A stretch of DNA of 64,000 nucleotides. Origin: Novosphingobium sp. EMRT-2. Its GTDB lineage: Bacteria > Pseudomonadota > Alphaproteobacteria > Sphingomonadales > Sphingomonadaceae. Under the pieces are notes generated by a model that made no database searches, was not told the origin of the DNA, and worked only from the letters and a program-made list of their open reading frames with translations. Made by a program: the position numbers and the translations under genes. Below, in pieces: positions 8,176 through 16,838 of the stretch. The stretch covers positions 310,001 through 374,000 of the forward strand of contig NZ_CP039697.1 of NCBI RefSeq assembly GCF_005145025.1, in the 5' to 3' direction. Positions within the stretch are counted from its first letter, which is position 1; each line of letters opens with the position of its first letter.

Positions 8176-9204
8176 GTGGGCAGCGGTTCCATGCCAGGCC
8201 TTGGCGGCCAGATTGCCATGATGACGGGCGGCAATGCCTGCGAGACATTGCCGGGCTTTGCCGTCTTTGCATCCAACAGCCTCAGCGAAGTGCGCGAGCA
8301 CATCGCGCGGACCTATTGCCCGCACCACCTCTCGGTGGCGCGACGCGGCGAACGGCTCGACGCCTGGCTCAACCACAAGCGCCTGAACGACATCGGCATC
8401 GGCGCGATGACCTATGGCGCGGAAGTATCGATCGAGGGGATCGAGGACGAGGATATGCTGCTGCTGATGCAGCCGCTCGCGGGGGCGGCCGAGGTCGGCA
8501 CGCGCCGGGGGACCGTCCTGAGCACTCCGGCGATCGCTTCGGTCGTCAACACGCGCGATCTCAAACGGATGCACTGGTCCGCCGACTGCACGCAGCGCGT
8601 GGTCCAGATCAGCAACCGGGCGCTCGATCACCACGCCACGATGATGATCGGCCGTCCGCTCAGCCGCGAACTCGAATTCGCGCAGGAGATGCCGGTCAAT
8701 GCCGGCAACGCGCACTGGTGGCACTATGCGTCGCTGCTCAGCATGGAACTTTCCGCCGCATCGGGAAGCGAAAGCCGCGCGGTGCTTGGAAGCCTCGAAA
8801 CGCTGCTGATCCTGAAACTGCTGGAAAGCCACCCCAACAACTATTCGGAGCATCTGCGCCCGCAACCGTGCAAGATCGCGCCGCACCACGTCCGCCGCGT
8901 GGAGCAGTTCATTATCGCACACGCCGCCGAGCCGGTGACGCTGGACCAGTTGGTCGATGTTAGCGGCGTCAGCGCCCGCGCGCTGTTCGACGGCTTCCGC
9001 CGCTTTCGCGGCACCTCGCCAATGGCTTTCCTCAAAGCGGTGCGGCTGGAGCGCGCGCGGGACGATCTGCGCCAGGCAGAGCCGGGCACATCGGTCACGT
9101 CCGTCGCCTGCAAATGGGGCTTTTACCAGTTCGGCCGCTTTTCCGCGCAGTATCGCAAGATGTTCGGCGAGCTGCCTTCGGAAACGCTGCGCAACCTCAA
9201 CTGA
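8176..9204 (+). CDS. AraC-family transcriptional regulator
   Basis: About 342 aa. The N-terminal half is an AraC-type ligand-binding domain of the 'AraC_binding_2' kind (HIARTYCPHHLSV; later HWWHYASLLS). The C-terminal 100 residues hold two helix-turn-helix motifs (LDQLVDVSGVSARALFDGFRR and VTSVACKWGFYQFGRFSAQYRKMFGELP). I chose the GTG at 8176 for its strong GGGGGG ribosome site; ATGs at 8131 and 8191 are in-frame alternatives. It follows the TonB-SDR pair on the same strand and overlaps the end of catD, which runs the other way, by 8 bp. It probably controls the receptor/SDR unit or the cat or iac genes. It resembles the second AraC protein at 28708 in architecture. Confidence 0.85.
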   Translation: MGSGSMPGLGGQIAMMTGGNACETLPGFAVFASNSLSEVREHIARTYCPHHLSVARRGERLDAWLNHKRLNDIGIGAMTYGAEVSIEGIEDEDMLLLMQPLAGAAEVGTRRGTVLSTPAIASVVNTRDLKRMHWSADCTQRVVQISNRALDHHATMMIGRPLSRELEFAQEMPVNAGNAHWWHYASLLSMELSAASGSESRAVLGSLETLLILKLLESHPNNYSEHLRPQPCKIAPHHVRRVEQFIIAHAAEPVTLDQLVDVSGVSARALFDGFRRFRGTSPMAFLKAVRLERARDDLRQAEPGTSVTSVACKWGFYQFGRFSAQYRKMFGELPSETLRNLN

Positions 9205-10009
9205 GGAAATCGAGCAGCGCGGCGTTGAACGCCGCAGATTGTTCGATGTTCGACAGGTGCGCGGCATCGAGCGTGACCAATTGCGATCCGGCGATGCGGG
9301 CGGCAAGGACTTCGCCATCGGCGGGAGGCGTGGCCGGGTCGCTCGCGCCGGCGATCACCAGCGTCGGCAGGTCGATCAGGCCGATCACCGGGCGCATGTC
9401 CATGTCGCGGATCGCGGCGCAGCATCCAGCGTAGCCCGCGGGCGATGTCGCCAGCAGCCCCTCGCGCACCGGCGCGATGCTGTCAGGCGCGGCGGCGCGG
9501 AACTCAGGCGTGAACCAGCGTTCGAGAAGGGCCGAGGTCATCACCGCCATGCCGTTCTCCAGCACGCTGGCAATGCGTGCCTGCCACCCCGAAGGCGGCC
9601 CCATGTAAGCGGCGGTGTTGGCCAGCACGAGCCGGTCGAACCGATCGGGCGCATGAACGCCGAGCCACTGGCCGGTCATCCCGCCGAGCGACAGCCCGCA
9701 GAAGTGCGCGCGCGCGATGCCCAGCGCATCCATCAGGTCGAGCACGTCGCGGCCCAGCCGGTCCAGCCCGTAAGCGCCGGCCGGTACGCTGGAATGCCCA
9801 TGGCCGCGCGTGTCATAGCGCAGCACCCGGAAGCTGGCGGACAGTGCCGCCACCTGCGGCGCCCACATCTCCAGCGCGGTGCCGAGCGAGTTGGACAGGA
9901 TGACGACCGGCGCATCGGCAGCCCCTAGCTCCGGCCCGTCTTTAGGGCCGTCCATGCGCCAGGCGATGGCGCAGCCATCACCCGCCATCGCCCTTCCCGA
10001 TTCGATCAT
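9197..10009 (-). CDS. catD: 3-oxoadipate enol-lactonase
   Basis: A 270-aa alpha/beta hydrolase that hydrolyses 3-oxoadipate enol-lactone, the last lactone of the catechol branch, to 3-oxoadipate. The oxyanion strand is VVILSNSLGTALEMW, the nucleophile is Ser107 in CGLSLGG, the acid is the Asp of GASDPATPP and the base is the His of AAHLSNIEQ. This whole pattern is characteristic of PcaD/CatD. Its ATG overlaps the catA stop by 4 bp (ATGA), making it the last gene of catB-catC-catA-catD. The 3-oxoadipate CoA-transferase and thiolase needed next are not in the window. Confidence 0.9.
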   Translation of the reverse strand: MIESGRAMAGDGCAIAWRMDGPKDGPELGAADAPVVILSNSLGTALEMWAPQVAALSASFRVLRYDTRGHGHSSVPAGAYGLDRLGRDVLDLMDALGIARAHFCGLSLGGMTGQWLGVHAPDRFDRLVLANTAAYMGPPSGWQARIASVLENGMAVMTSALLERWFTPEFRAAAPDSIAPVREGLLATSPAGYAGCCAAIRDMDMRPVIGLIDLPTLVIAGASDPATPPADGEVLAARIAGSQLVTLDAAHLSNIEQSAAFNAALLDFLS

Positions 10010-10935
10010 GCGGGAACCGCAGGAGCGCGATGGCGCGCCATCAGTTCAGTTTCCGCGGTGTCGGTCGCCGCGTGCAGCACGAAATCGAACGCGATTTCGC
10101 TGAACGGGCCGTTGAGGTTCTCGGCGTGAATCGCTTCCGGTTCCTCGCGACGCACGATCTCCGGGATGAGATCGTCGTGCGTGGCGAAAGCGAAATCGTC
10201 GTGCAGATAGGGGTCGCCGTTGATGTTGATCTGCGTGGTCAGATGGCGATAGCCGGGCGCGGACACGAAGAAGTGGATATGCGCCGGACGGTTGCCGTGG
10301 CGACCGATCGCCGACAGGAGGCGATCCGTGCCGCCCTGCGGCGGCACCGAATAGCCCGACGGCACGATGCTGCGGAACTTGTAGCTGCCGTCGGTCCCGG
10401 TCTCGATGCGGCGGCGGTTGTTGTATGCGGTCTGCGAAGGGTCGAACACCGAATAGCCGCCCTTGGTATTGGCGTGCCACACGTCGACGATCGCGCCGGC
10501 CACCGGCTTGCCATCGAGATCGAACACGCGCCCATGCATGATCAGCGTCTCGCCCGTGTCGGTGCCATCGTCCAGCCGCGCGAAGCTCTTGGCCAGCGGC
10601 GCGCCAGGCACGTAGAGCGGCCCCTCGATCGTGCGCGGCGTGCCGCCCGCGATGCCGGCGGCCTTGTCGGCCCGGTCCATGCGGATGTCGAGGAAGTGAT
10701 CGAAGCCGAGACCCGGCGCAATCAGCCCGAATTCCGGGGCGGCTTCCTGCAGGAAGTGCAGCGCATGCCAGAATTCCTCGGCGGTCACGTCGAAATCGTC
10801 GATGGTGGTGAACAGGTCTGACACGATGCGCCGCACGATCGCCTTGGTGCGCGCGTCACCGCCGGCCTGGTCCACGCCGGCAATGCGGTCGAGGTAGCTC
10901 TGCACGCCGGATTCCTGCACGAGTTGTGATGCCAT
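10006..10935 (-). CDS. catA: Catechol 1,2-dioxygenase
   Basis: A 309-aa intradiol dioxygenase converting catechol to cis,cis-muconate. All four Fe(III) ligands can be placed: Tyr161 (HANTKGGYS), Tyr195 (PSGYSVPPQG), His219 and His221 (PAHIHFF). PRTIEGPLYVPGAP near residue 100 opens the catalytic beta domain, and the N-terminal helical linker used for dimerisation precedes it. The length fits the family. It lies between catC (27 bp gap) and catD (4-bp overlap). Catechol is the end product expected from the iac-like genes 7-10 kb away. Confidence 0.95.
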   Translation of the reverse strand: MASQLVQESGVQSYLDRIAGVDQAGGDARTKAIVRRIVSDLFTTIDDFDVTAEEFWHALHFLQEAAPEFGLIAPGLGFDHFLDIRMDRADKAAGIAGGTPRTIEGPLYVPGAPLAKSFARLDDGTDTGETLIMHGRVFDLDGKPVAGAIVDVWHANTKGGYSVFDPSQTAYNNRRRIETGTDGSYKFRSIVPSGYSVPPQGGTDRLLSAIGRHGNRPAHIHFFVSAPGYRHLTTQININGDPYLHDDFAFATHDDLIPEIVRREEPEAIHAENLNGPFSEIAFDFVLHAATDTAETELMARHRAPAVPA

Positions 10936-10962
10936 GAAACCTCTCCTTGAGCTTGCGCGACC

Positions 10963-11253
10963 TCAGCGGTCGTCACTGTGAATGGACGAAGGGTGGCGGC
11001 ACAGCGCCGTCACCGTGATGTCCATGAACGGGAACAGCGGCAGGCCGGTGAGGATGGCATGAAGCTCCTCGTTGCTGGCCACGTCGAAGATGCTGGTGTT
11101 GGCGTAGGCGCCGACGTGCCGCCACAGGTGCCGCCACGTGCCAGCCCGTTGCAGGTCTTCGGCCCGCGCCTTTTCCTCGGCCTTGAGTCGGTCGAATTCG
11201 GCCGGATCGAGATGCGCCGGCACCTTGACGAGCATTTCTACCTGAAAGAGCAT
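10963..11253 (-). CDS. catC: Muconolactone delta-isomerase
   Basis: A 96-aa protein matching the MIase family in length and content: MLFQVEMLVKVP at the start, EEKARAEDLQRAG.W.H.WR in the middle and GLPLFPFMDITVTAL.RHPSS at the end. It isomerises (+)-muconolactone to 3-oxoadipate enol-lactone and usually forms a decamer. It begins two bases after the catB stop. Confidence 0.95.
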   Translation of the reverse strand: MLFQVEMLVKVPAHLDPAEFDRLKAEEKARAEDLQRAGTWRHLWRHVGAYANTSIFDVASNEELHAILTGLPLFPFMDITVTALCRHPSSIHSDDR

Positions 11254-11255
11254 GA

Positions 11256-12413
11256 TTACCTCGCGGCCTGGTTGAGCATGACCACGGTGCGTTGCGGCGC
11301 ATCGCGGCGGAAGCGGCTGACCTTGTCCTCGTCAAGCTCGATCCCGAGCCCCGGCCCCGTGGGCACGGTCAGCGCGAAATCGGCGTATTCGAGCGGCGTG
11401 GCGAGGATTTCCTCGGTCTGCAGCAGCGGCCCGAACAATTCGGTGCCCCATGCCAGCGTGGCGAACGTCGAACAGAGGTGCGCCGCCGCCGCCGTGCCCA
11501 CGCTGCCTTCCAGCATCGTGCCGCCGTAGAGGCCGATATGCGCCGCCTCCGCGATCGCCGCGACCTTTGCCGCCGCGATCAGCCCGCCGGCCTGCGCCGC
11601 CTTGATCGAGAAGGCATCGCCGGCGCGGATCGCGGCAAGATCGAAAGCGTCGTGCGTGCCGCGCAAGGCCTCGTCCGCCATGATCGCCAGGGGAGCGCTG
11701 GCGGCAAGGCGCGCCATGCCGGCCCGGTCGGCCCGCGGCAACGGCTGTTCGATCAGATCGATCCCCGCATCCGCCAGCATCCGCGCGCCCTTGCGTGCGG
11801 TCTGTTCGTCCCACGCCTGGTTCACGTCCACCCGCACCGAGGCGCTGGCGCCCAGCGCCCGCTTGATCGCGCCGGCATGGGCGACGTCATCGGCCAGGGG
11901 GCGCTTGCCGATCTTGAGCTTGAACACGTTGTGCCGCCGCGCCGCGATCATCGCTTCGGCTTCGGCGATATCCTTCGCGGTATCGCCGCTGGCCAGCGTC
12001 CACAATACCGGCAGGCGATCGTGCTGCCGACCACCCAACAGATCAGAGAGCGGCACGCCGGCACGCCGCGCAACGCAATCGAGCAGCGCCGTCTCCACCG
12101 CGTTCTTGGCGAAGTGGTTGCCCACGACGTTCTGCCGCAGCCGCGTCATCAGTGCGGCCGGCATCGCGGAATCCGCGCCGACCAACAGCGGCGCGAAATA
12201 GGTATCGATGGTGAGCTTGATGCTTTCCGGGCTTTCGTCGCCATAGGCAAGCCCGCCGATCGTCGTCCCTTCGCCGAGCCCGGACACGCCATCGGAACAG
12301 AGCACGCGCACGAGCACCATCGACTGGCGGCTGATCGAGGTCATCGACAGCACGTGGGGGCGGATCGTCGGGACATCGACGATCCAGGTATCGATTGCGT
12401 CTATAGTCGCCAA
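11256..12413 (-). CDS. catB: Muconate cycloisomerase
   Basis: A 385-aa enolase-superfamily enzyme that lactonises cis,cis-muconate. The general base region KLKIGK is near residue 165. Metal ligands are visible as Asp in VDVNQAWD, Glu in IEQPLP and Asp in MADEAL, and the second Lys is in FSIKAAQAGG. It is the first gene of the cat operon, divergent from catR with a 107-bp shared regulatory gap. A dipeptide epimerase or mandelate-racemase role is unlikely given catC/catA beside it. Confidence 0.93.
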   Translation of the reverse strand: MATIDAIDTWIVDVPTIRPHVLSMTSISRQSMVLVRVLCSDGVSGLGEGTTIGGLAYGDESPESIKLTIDTYFAPLLVGADSAMPAALMTRLRQNVVGNHFAKNAVETALLDCVARRAGVPLSDLLGGRQHDRLPVLWTLASGDTAKDIAEAEAMIAARRHNVFKLKIGKRPLADDVAHAGAIKRALGASASVRVDVNQAWDEQTARKGARMLADAGIDLIEQPLPRADRAGMARLAASAPLAIMADEALRGTHDAFDLAAIRAGDAFSIKAAQAGGLIAAAKVAAIAEAAHIGLYGGTMLEGSVGTAAAAHLCSTFATLAWGTELFGPLLQTEEILATPLEYADFALTVPTGPGLGIELDEDKVSRFRRDAPQRTVVMLNQAAR

Positions 12414-12432
12414 AGGCCGATTCCCTTCCCAA

Positions 12433-12450
12433 CCGCCATATATATTGCGG
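12433..12450. promoter_or_regulatory. Inverted repeat in the catB-catR divergent promoter
   Basis: CCGC and GCGG arms flank an A/T core ATATATAT, giving an 18-bp near-perfect dyad (one mismatched pair). A second partial dyad lies nearer catR (12503-12517, ATACC..GGATAT) and contains the T-N11-A spacing of LysR sites. TTGACT at 12459 could be a -35 box for catR. LysR activators such as CatR normally bind exactly this divergent gap and respond to muconate. Confidence 0.5.
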
Positions 12451-12520
12451 CTCTTGTATTGACTCCACCCGCGTTCGTGAAAGATCGTCTCGGTCCGAAG
12501 CGATACCTTTTGGATATGAT

Positions 12521-13417
12521 ATGGAACTGAGGCACCTTCGCTATTTCGTTGCCGTGGCCAACGAACAGAACTTCACGCGCGCGGCGGAAGTGCTCAACGT
12601 GGCGCAGCCGCCGCTGAGCCGGCAGATCCGGCAGCTGGAGGAGGAAATCGGCGCCGACCTGTTCAACCGTGATTCCCGGCCCGTGCGGCTGACCGAGGCC
12701 GGACGGCTGCTTTACGAACATGCCGTGCCGCTGCTGGCGGGCGTCGACCAGCTGCGCGACATGATGCGCCGCTTCACCGGGCACGGGCAGCGGCGGTTCG
12801 TGATCGGTTTCGTCGGTTCCATCCTGTTCGGCCCGCTGCCCGAAGTGATCCGCCTGTTCCGCGATCGCGCCACCAACGTCGAGGTCTCCGTCCTCGAATG
12901 CACCACGACCGAGCAGATCGCGGCGCTGAAGGAAGGGCGCATCGACGCCGGCTTTGGCCGGCTGCGATTCGAGGACCCGGCCATCCGCCGGATCGTACTG
13001 TCCGAAGAGACGCTGCTGGCGGCAGTTGCGGCCGACCACCCCCTCGCTCTGGCGCAACGCCCGGTCCATCTGGCGGACCTGATCGGCGATACCTTGATCG
13101 CTTATCCGCGCCCGGCCCGCCCGAGTTATGCGGACCAGGTCTTTAGCATTTTTCATGATGCCGGCCTGCAACCAAGCGGCGTGCAGGAAGTACGCGAACT
13201 CCAGACCGCGATCGGCCTGGTTGCCGCCCACGCCGGCTTCACCATCGTTCCGGAATCGGTGCAGCGCTTCCGGCGCGACGATGTGGCCTATCTGCCCATC
13301 GCCGACAGCACCGCACGGTCGCCAATCATGATGATTCATCGCATGGGCGACGTGTCCGCCGAACTGGCGGAACTGATCGCGATCAGCCGCGATGTGCACG
13401 GAATGCACGGCGACTAG
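12521..13417 (+). CDS. catR: LysR-family regulator of the cat operon
   Basis: A 298-aa LysR regulator starting MELRHLRYFVAVANEQNFTRAAEVL, the classic winged helix with LSRQIRQLEEEIGADLF. It is followed by a periplasmic-binding-type effector domain (FVIGFVGSILFGPLP; GFTIVPESVQRF). The N-terminus and the divergent position next to catB are typical of CatR/BenM, which sense cis,cis-muconate. A gene of this type usually also represses itself. BenM versus CatR cannot be decided; no ben genes are present. Confidence 0.88.
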   Translation: MELRHLRYFVAVANEQNFTRAAEVLNVAQPPLSRQIRQLEEEIGADLFNRDSRPVRLTEAGRLLYEHAVPLLAGVDQLRDMMRRFTGHGQRRFVIGFVGSILFGPLPEVIRLFRDRATNVEVSVLECTTTEQIAALKEGRIDAGFGRLRFEDPAIRRIVLSEETLLAAVAADHPLALAQRPVHLADLIGDTLIAYPRPARPSYADQVFSIFHDAGLQPSGVQEVRELQTAIGLVAAHAGFTIVPESVQRFRRDDVAYLPIADSTARSPIMMIHRMGDVSAELAELIAISRDVHGMHGD

Positions 13418-13590
13418 CCTCCCCTTACGCGCATGGCACCAGGCGCCCGGAGTGATGGAAACACGGCGCATCTCGCTGGAATCCCTCGGTTCCGGCGCCG
13501 CCGGCTCGCTTTCCGATGACCTGGTGCAGCGGCCTCGAGCCACGCGTTTCAAACCACCTCGAGCACTCTTGATTACCAAGAGAATGCAAT

Positions 13591-13605
13591 ATATACCCAC
13601 GGGTA
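13591..13605. promoter_or_regulatory. ATATAC-N3-CGGGTA element upstream of TonB receptor
   Basis: ATATACCCACGGGTA contains the inverted arms TACCC/GGGTA and lies 46 bp before the receptor ATG. The same 15-mer with only three changed middle bases occurs at 18152-18166 before the alcohol dehydrogenase. It is followed directly by the palindromic GTAGCTAC (13603-13610). Confidence 0.45.
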
Positions 13606-13651
13606 GCTACAAAGCGCCGTAAGAACGGCGAGGCAATTTGGGGGAGTTCCG

Positions 13652-15919
13652 ATGAAGCTTGGGTTGCGAGCAATTTGCCATGCACCGCTGGGCATCGCGC
13701 TGCTGTTTCCGGCAGCCGCCGTGGCTCAGGCCGCCGAGGATGGTTCGCCGGCCACGCCGTCCGCCGCGGAAATCATCGTAACCGCAACCAAGCAGAATAC
13801 CACCCTGGGCAGAGTGGCGGCGGCAGTCAGCGCCATTACCGCGGCCGACATTGGCCCCGGCGGCGTGCAGAACATCGGCGACCTTCAGGTTGTCGTGCCG
13901 AACGTCTCGATCGGCGACCAGTTCGGCGTCAACCGCACCTTCATTCGCGGCGTGGGCCTCAACAACTTCGACGTCGGCGGCGAAGGCGCCGTCGCCTTCC
14001 TGCAGAACGGCGCGATCCTCGCCCGCCCGGCACAGCAGTTGAGCGGGTTTTTCGACCTGGGCCAGATCGAGGTTCTGCGCGGACCGCAATCGATCCTCTA
14101 CGGCCGGGGCGCGACCGCGGGCGCGATCAATCTCGTGACGGCGATGCCAACCGAAAAGCTCGACGGCTACCTGCGCGCAACCTACGGCAACTATGACTCG
14201 AAGGTGATCGAAGCCGCCGTGGGTGGTCCGCTTTCGGGCGACAAACTGCTCGTGCGCCTGGCCGGCAAGTATGAAAAGCGTGATGGCTACGGCGTCAATC
14301 TGTTCACCGGAAAGCCGGTGGACGATCGCGATGCCTATTCGCTGCGCGGCACTATCGTTGCCAAACTCGCGTATAACTTCAAGGCAACCATCGTCGGCGA
14401 TCATTTCCACGAAGACGACAACAATTACGCGTTCCACTACTTCGGGCCGTCGGTCATTCCCGAAGCCGCGGTATTCCACAACCTGATCGGCGGGAAATCG
14501 ATTTTCGACTATTACGCGGCCCGCAATCAGAAGCCCAACCTGCGTAATATCTATTCCGACGAGGAAGCGATCAACAAGCGCAAGGGCTATGGCATCACCG
14601 GCACGCTGGACTGGGATCTGGGCGCGACGACGGTAAAGTCCATTACCGCCTATCGCACGTTCGATCGCTTCCAGCGGGACGATCTTGACGTCTCGGACGT
14701 CAATCTTGCCGGGCAGAATAACTACGTCGAAAAGAGCCGCGCCTTCAGCCAGGAAGTGACGGTGAATTACCAGGGCAACGGCTTCTCGCTGCTTGGTGGC
14801 GCGATGTATTTCCACGAAAAGCTCACCGGGCAAGTGCTGGTGCCGACCGTCAATCTGGGCGTGCTGTTCGGCCTTCCGGCCAACACCTTCGACAACGGCG
14901 CCTATGAACAGAACGGCACCGTCAAGATCGATGCCGTGGGCGTCTATCTGCAGGGCGCGGTCGACATCAGCCCCACGCTGAAGCTGACCGCCGGCGCGCG
15001 CTACAACTACGAACACCGCAACGGCGTGGGCTATTTCCGCTTCGACGCTCTGGGCGTGAACATTCCGACCGACAAGGCCAAGGGCTGGTCGTCCGTGACG
15101 CCCAAGGTGCTGCTCGAATTCAAGCCGAGCGACACCTCGCTGCTCTACGCCAGCGTCACCAAGGGCTTCAAGTCGGGCGTGATCAACATCGGCAGCACCG
15201 ATGCGGCGATCAACCCGGAAACGGTGTGGAGCTACGAAGCGGGCTTCAAGCAGAAGCTGGCGGACAACCGCCTGCTGCTGAGCGGCGCGGTGTTCTATTA
15301 CGATTACAAGGATCTTCAGGTCAGCTTCGTCAACGCCAACTCGATCGTGCAGACGATCAACGCGGCGACCGCGCGCAACTATGGCGGCGAGCTGGAGCTG
15401 GAAGGCCGGGTTACGCGCAATTTCCGGATCAACCTTTCGGCGTCCTACCTCAACGCCCAGTTCACCAAGTTCTGCAACGCCTATTACGGGGCTGGCTTCC
15501 CCGCGCGTCCCGGCATTTCCTACGCGCCGTGCCCAACCGATCCGGGCCTTGTCGACCTGAGCGGCAAGCGCCTGCCGAACGCGCCGCGCTTTACGTTCGG
15601 CGGCGGGTTCAACTGGGACATTCCGCTTGGCAACGACAGCCGTCTGGCGGTGAACGGCGACATCAAGTGGCAGTCGAAAGTGTACTTCACCGAATTCAAC
15701 AACCGCGACGCCGAACAGGGCGCCTATGCCATGGCGAACGCGGGCCTGACCTGGCATTCGCCGAACGATCGCTATTCGATCGGCGCGTGGGTGAAGAACC
15801 TGACCAACAAGTTCGTCATCTCGAACAACATCATCACGGCGGCGACCTTCGCCTACGTCCGCGTCGGTTCGGTCATGCCGCCCCGCACCTACGGAGTGAC
15901 CGCCGCTTTCAATTTCTGA
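13652..15919 (+). CDS. TonB-dependent outer-membrane receptor
   Basis: A 755-aa receptor with a signal peptide (MKLGLRAICHAPLGIALLFPAAAVAQ), the TonB-box-like AEIIVTATKQN, a plug with IEVLRGPQSILYGRGATAG, and a barrel ending TYGVTAAFNF. The plug loop FDVGGEGAVAFLQNG is less typical than in the other receptors here. The ribosome site GGGGGAG precedes the ATG. An MBL-fold hydrolase follows after 22 bp with its own ribosome site, so the two form an operon. It imports an unknown ligand. Confidence 0.92.
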   Translation: MKLGLRAICHAPLGIALLFPAAAVAQAAEDGSPATPSAAEIIVTATKQNTTLGRVAAAVSAITAADIGPGGVQNIGDLQVVVPNVSIGDQFGVNRTFIRGVGLNNFDVGGEGAVAFLQNGAILARPAQQLSGFFDLGQIEVLRGPQSILYGRGATAGAINLVTAMPTEKLDGYLRATYGNYDSKVIEAAVGGPLSGDKLLVRLAGKYEKRDGYGVNLFTGKPVDDRDAYSLRGTIVAKLAYNFKATIVGDHFHEDDNNYAFHYFGPSVIPEAAVFHNLIGGKSIFDYYAARNQKPNLRNIYSDEEAINKRKGYGITGTLDWDLGATTVKSITAYRTFDRFQRDDLDVSDVNLAGQNNYVEKSRAFSQEVTVNYQGNGFSLLGGAMYFHEKLTGQVLVPTVNLGVLFGLPANTFDNGAYEQNGTVKIDAVGVYLQGAVDISPTLKLTAGARYNYEHRNGVGYFRFDALGVNIPTDKAKGWSSVTPKVLLEFKPSDTSLLYASVTKGFKSGVINIGSTDAAINPETVWSYEAGFKQKLADNRLLLSGAVFYYDYKDLQVSFVNANSIVQTINAATARNYGGELELEGRVTRNFRINLSASYLNAQFTKFCNAYYGAGFPARPGISYAPCPTDPGLVDLSGKRLPNAPRFTFGGGFNWDIPLGNDSRLAVNGDIKWQSKVYFTEFNNRDAEQGAYAMANAGLTWHSPNDRYSIGAWVKNLTNKFVISNNIITAATFAYVRVGSVMPPRTYGVTAAFNF

Positions 15920-15941
15920 CGGAAATCGGACCGGAGGCGAG

Positions 15942-16838
15942 ATGGACCGCTTTGATATCGGAACCGTGAAGGTTCATCGCATCGAGGAGTGGCAAGGTAC
16001 GTTCTCGCCTCCGGCAGACCTGTTCGCGGGGTTCACATCCGATGGATGGGAGCCCCATGCCGAAGAGTTCGCGCCGGAATACTACGATCCGGCAAGCGGC
16101 AAGCTCTTTGCCTTTCTGCAAAGCTGGGTGCTCGATACGGGCCGGCAGCGCATCCTGTTCGATACCGGCGCCGGCAACGACAAGGACCGGCCGAACCTGC
16201 CCATCTTCGGCAACCTGCAAACTGATTTCCTCGGCAATCTGGCGGCAGCCGGTTTCCAGCCCGAGGACATCGACGTGGTGGTCTGCTCGCACATTCATGT
16301 CGACCATGTCGGCTGGAACACCCGGCTGGTCGAAGGGCGCTGGGAGCCGACCTTCCGCAACGCGCGCTATGTCCTGCCACTCGCCGACCGCGCGTACTGG
16401 GACCCGCAGGACGAGGCCGCCGGCCCGGCCGGGATCGGCGCGGCGGTCAACGCCGGCATGTTCGATGACAGCGTGCGCCCGATCATCGAGGCCGGGCGCG
16501 CCGAATGGGCCGACGATGGCTTCGAGGTGGACCAAGGCCTCGTCCTGCGCTCCTGCCCCGGGCACACGCCCGGCAGCATGATGCTGGAAGTTGCCAGCGG
16601 TGGAGACACCGCGATGTTCGTGGGCGATGTGGTCCATCACCCCGCACAGATCTACCGTCCCGAATGGAACAGCATTTTCTGCGAGGAACCGGAACAGGCG
16701 CGCGAAACGCGGCGCAAGGTGCTGGACCTTGCCGCATCGCGTGAGGCGCTGCTGATTCCGGCGCACTTCGGCGGCAGCCACATGGCGCGTGTGCTGCGCG
16801 AAGGCAGCGGCTTCCGCCCCGTCCTGAACCCGCTTTAG
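15942..16838 (+). CDS. MBL-fold metallo-hydrolase
   Basis: A 298-aa metallo-beta-lactamase-fold enzyme. The dinuclear metal site is complete: His117-x-His119-x-Asp121-His122 in SHIHVDHVG, a later His in PGHTPGS, Asp in FVGDVVHHP and His in PAHFGG. The size and the Trp-rich substrate loop resemble AHL-lactonase or lactone/ester hydrolase relatives. It is co-transcribed with the upstream receptor, and its stop overlaps the stop of the oppositely oriented CoA-transferase-family gene by 4 bp. It may hydrolyse a lactone or ester of the imported compound or quench acyl-homoserine lactone; the sequence alone cannot decide. Confidence 0.85.
   Translation: MDRFDIGTVKVHRIEEWQGTFSPPADLFAGFTSDGWEPHAEEFAPEYYDPASGKLFAFLQSWVLDTGRQRILFDTGAGNDKDRPNLPIFGNLQTDFLGNLAAAGFQPEDIDVVVCSHIHVDHVGWNTRLVEGRWEPTFRNARYVLPLADRAYWDPQDEAAGPAGIGAAVNAGMFDDSVRPIIEAGRAEWADDGFEVDQGLVLRSCPGHTPGSMMLEVASGGDTAMFVGDVVHHPAQIYRPEWNSIFCEEPEQARETRRKVLDLAASREALLIPAHFGGSHMARVLREGSGFRPVLNPL

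Noticed and set aside
15942..16838. Naming the MBL-fold protein an AHL lactonase (quorum quenching)
   Set aside because: The metal motif is shared by many hydrolases, and no luxI/luxR quorum genes are nearby. The LuxR-family proteins here are MalT-like.
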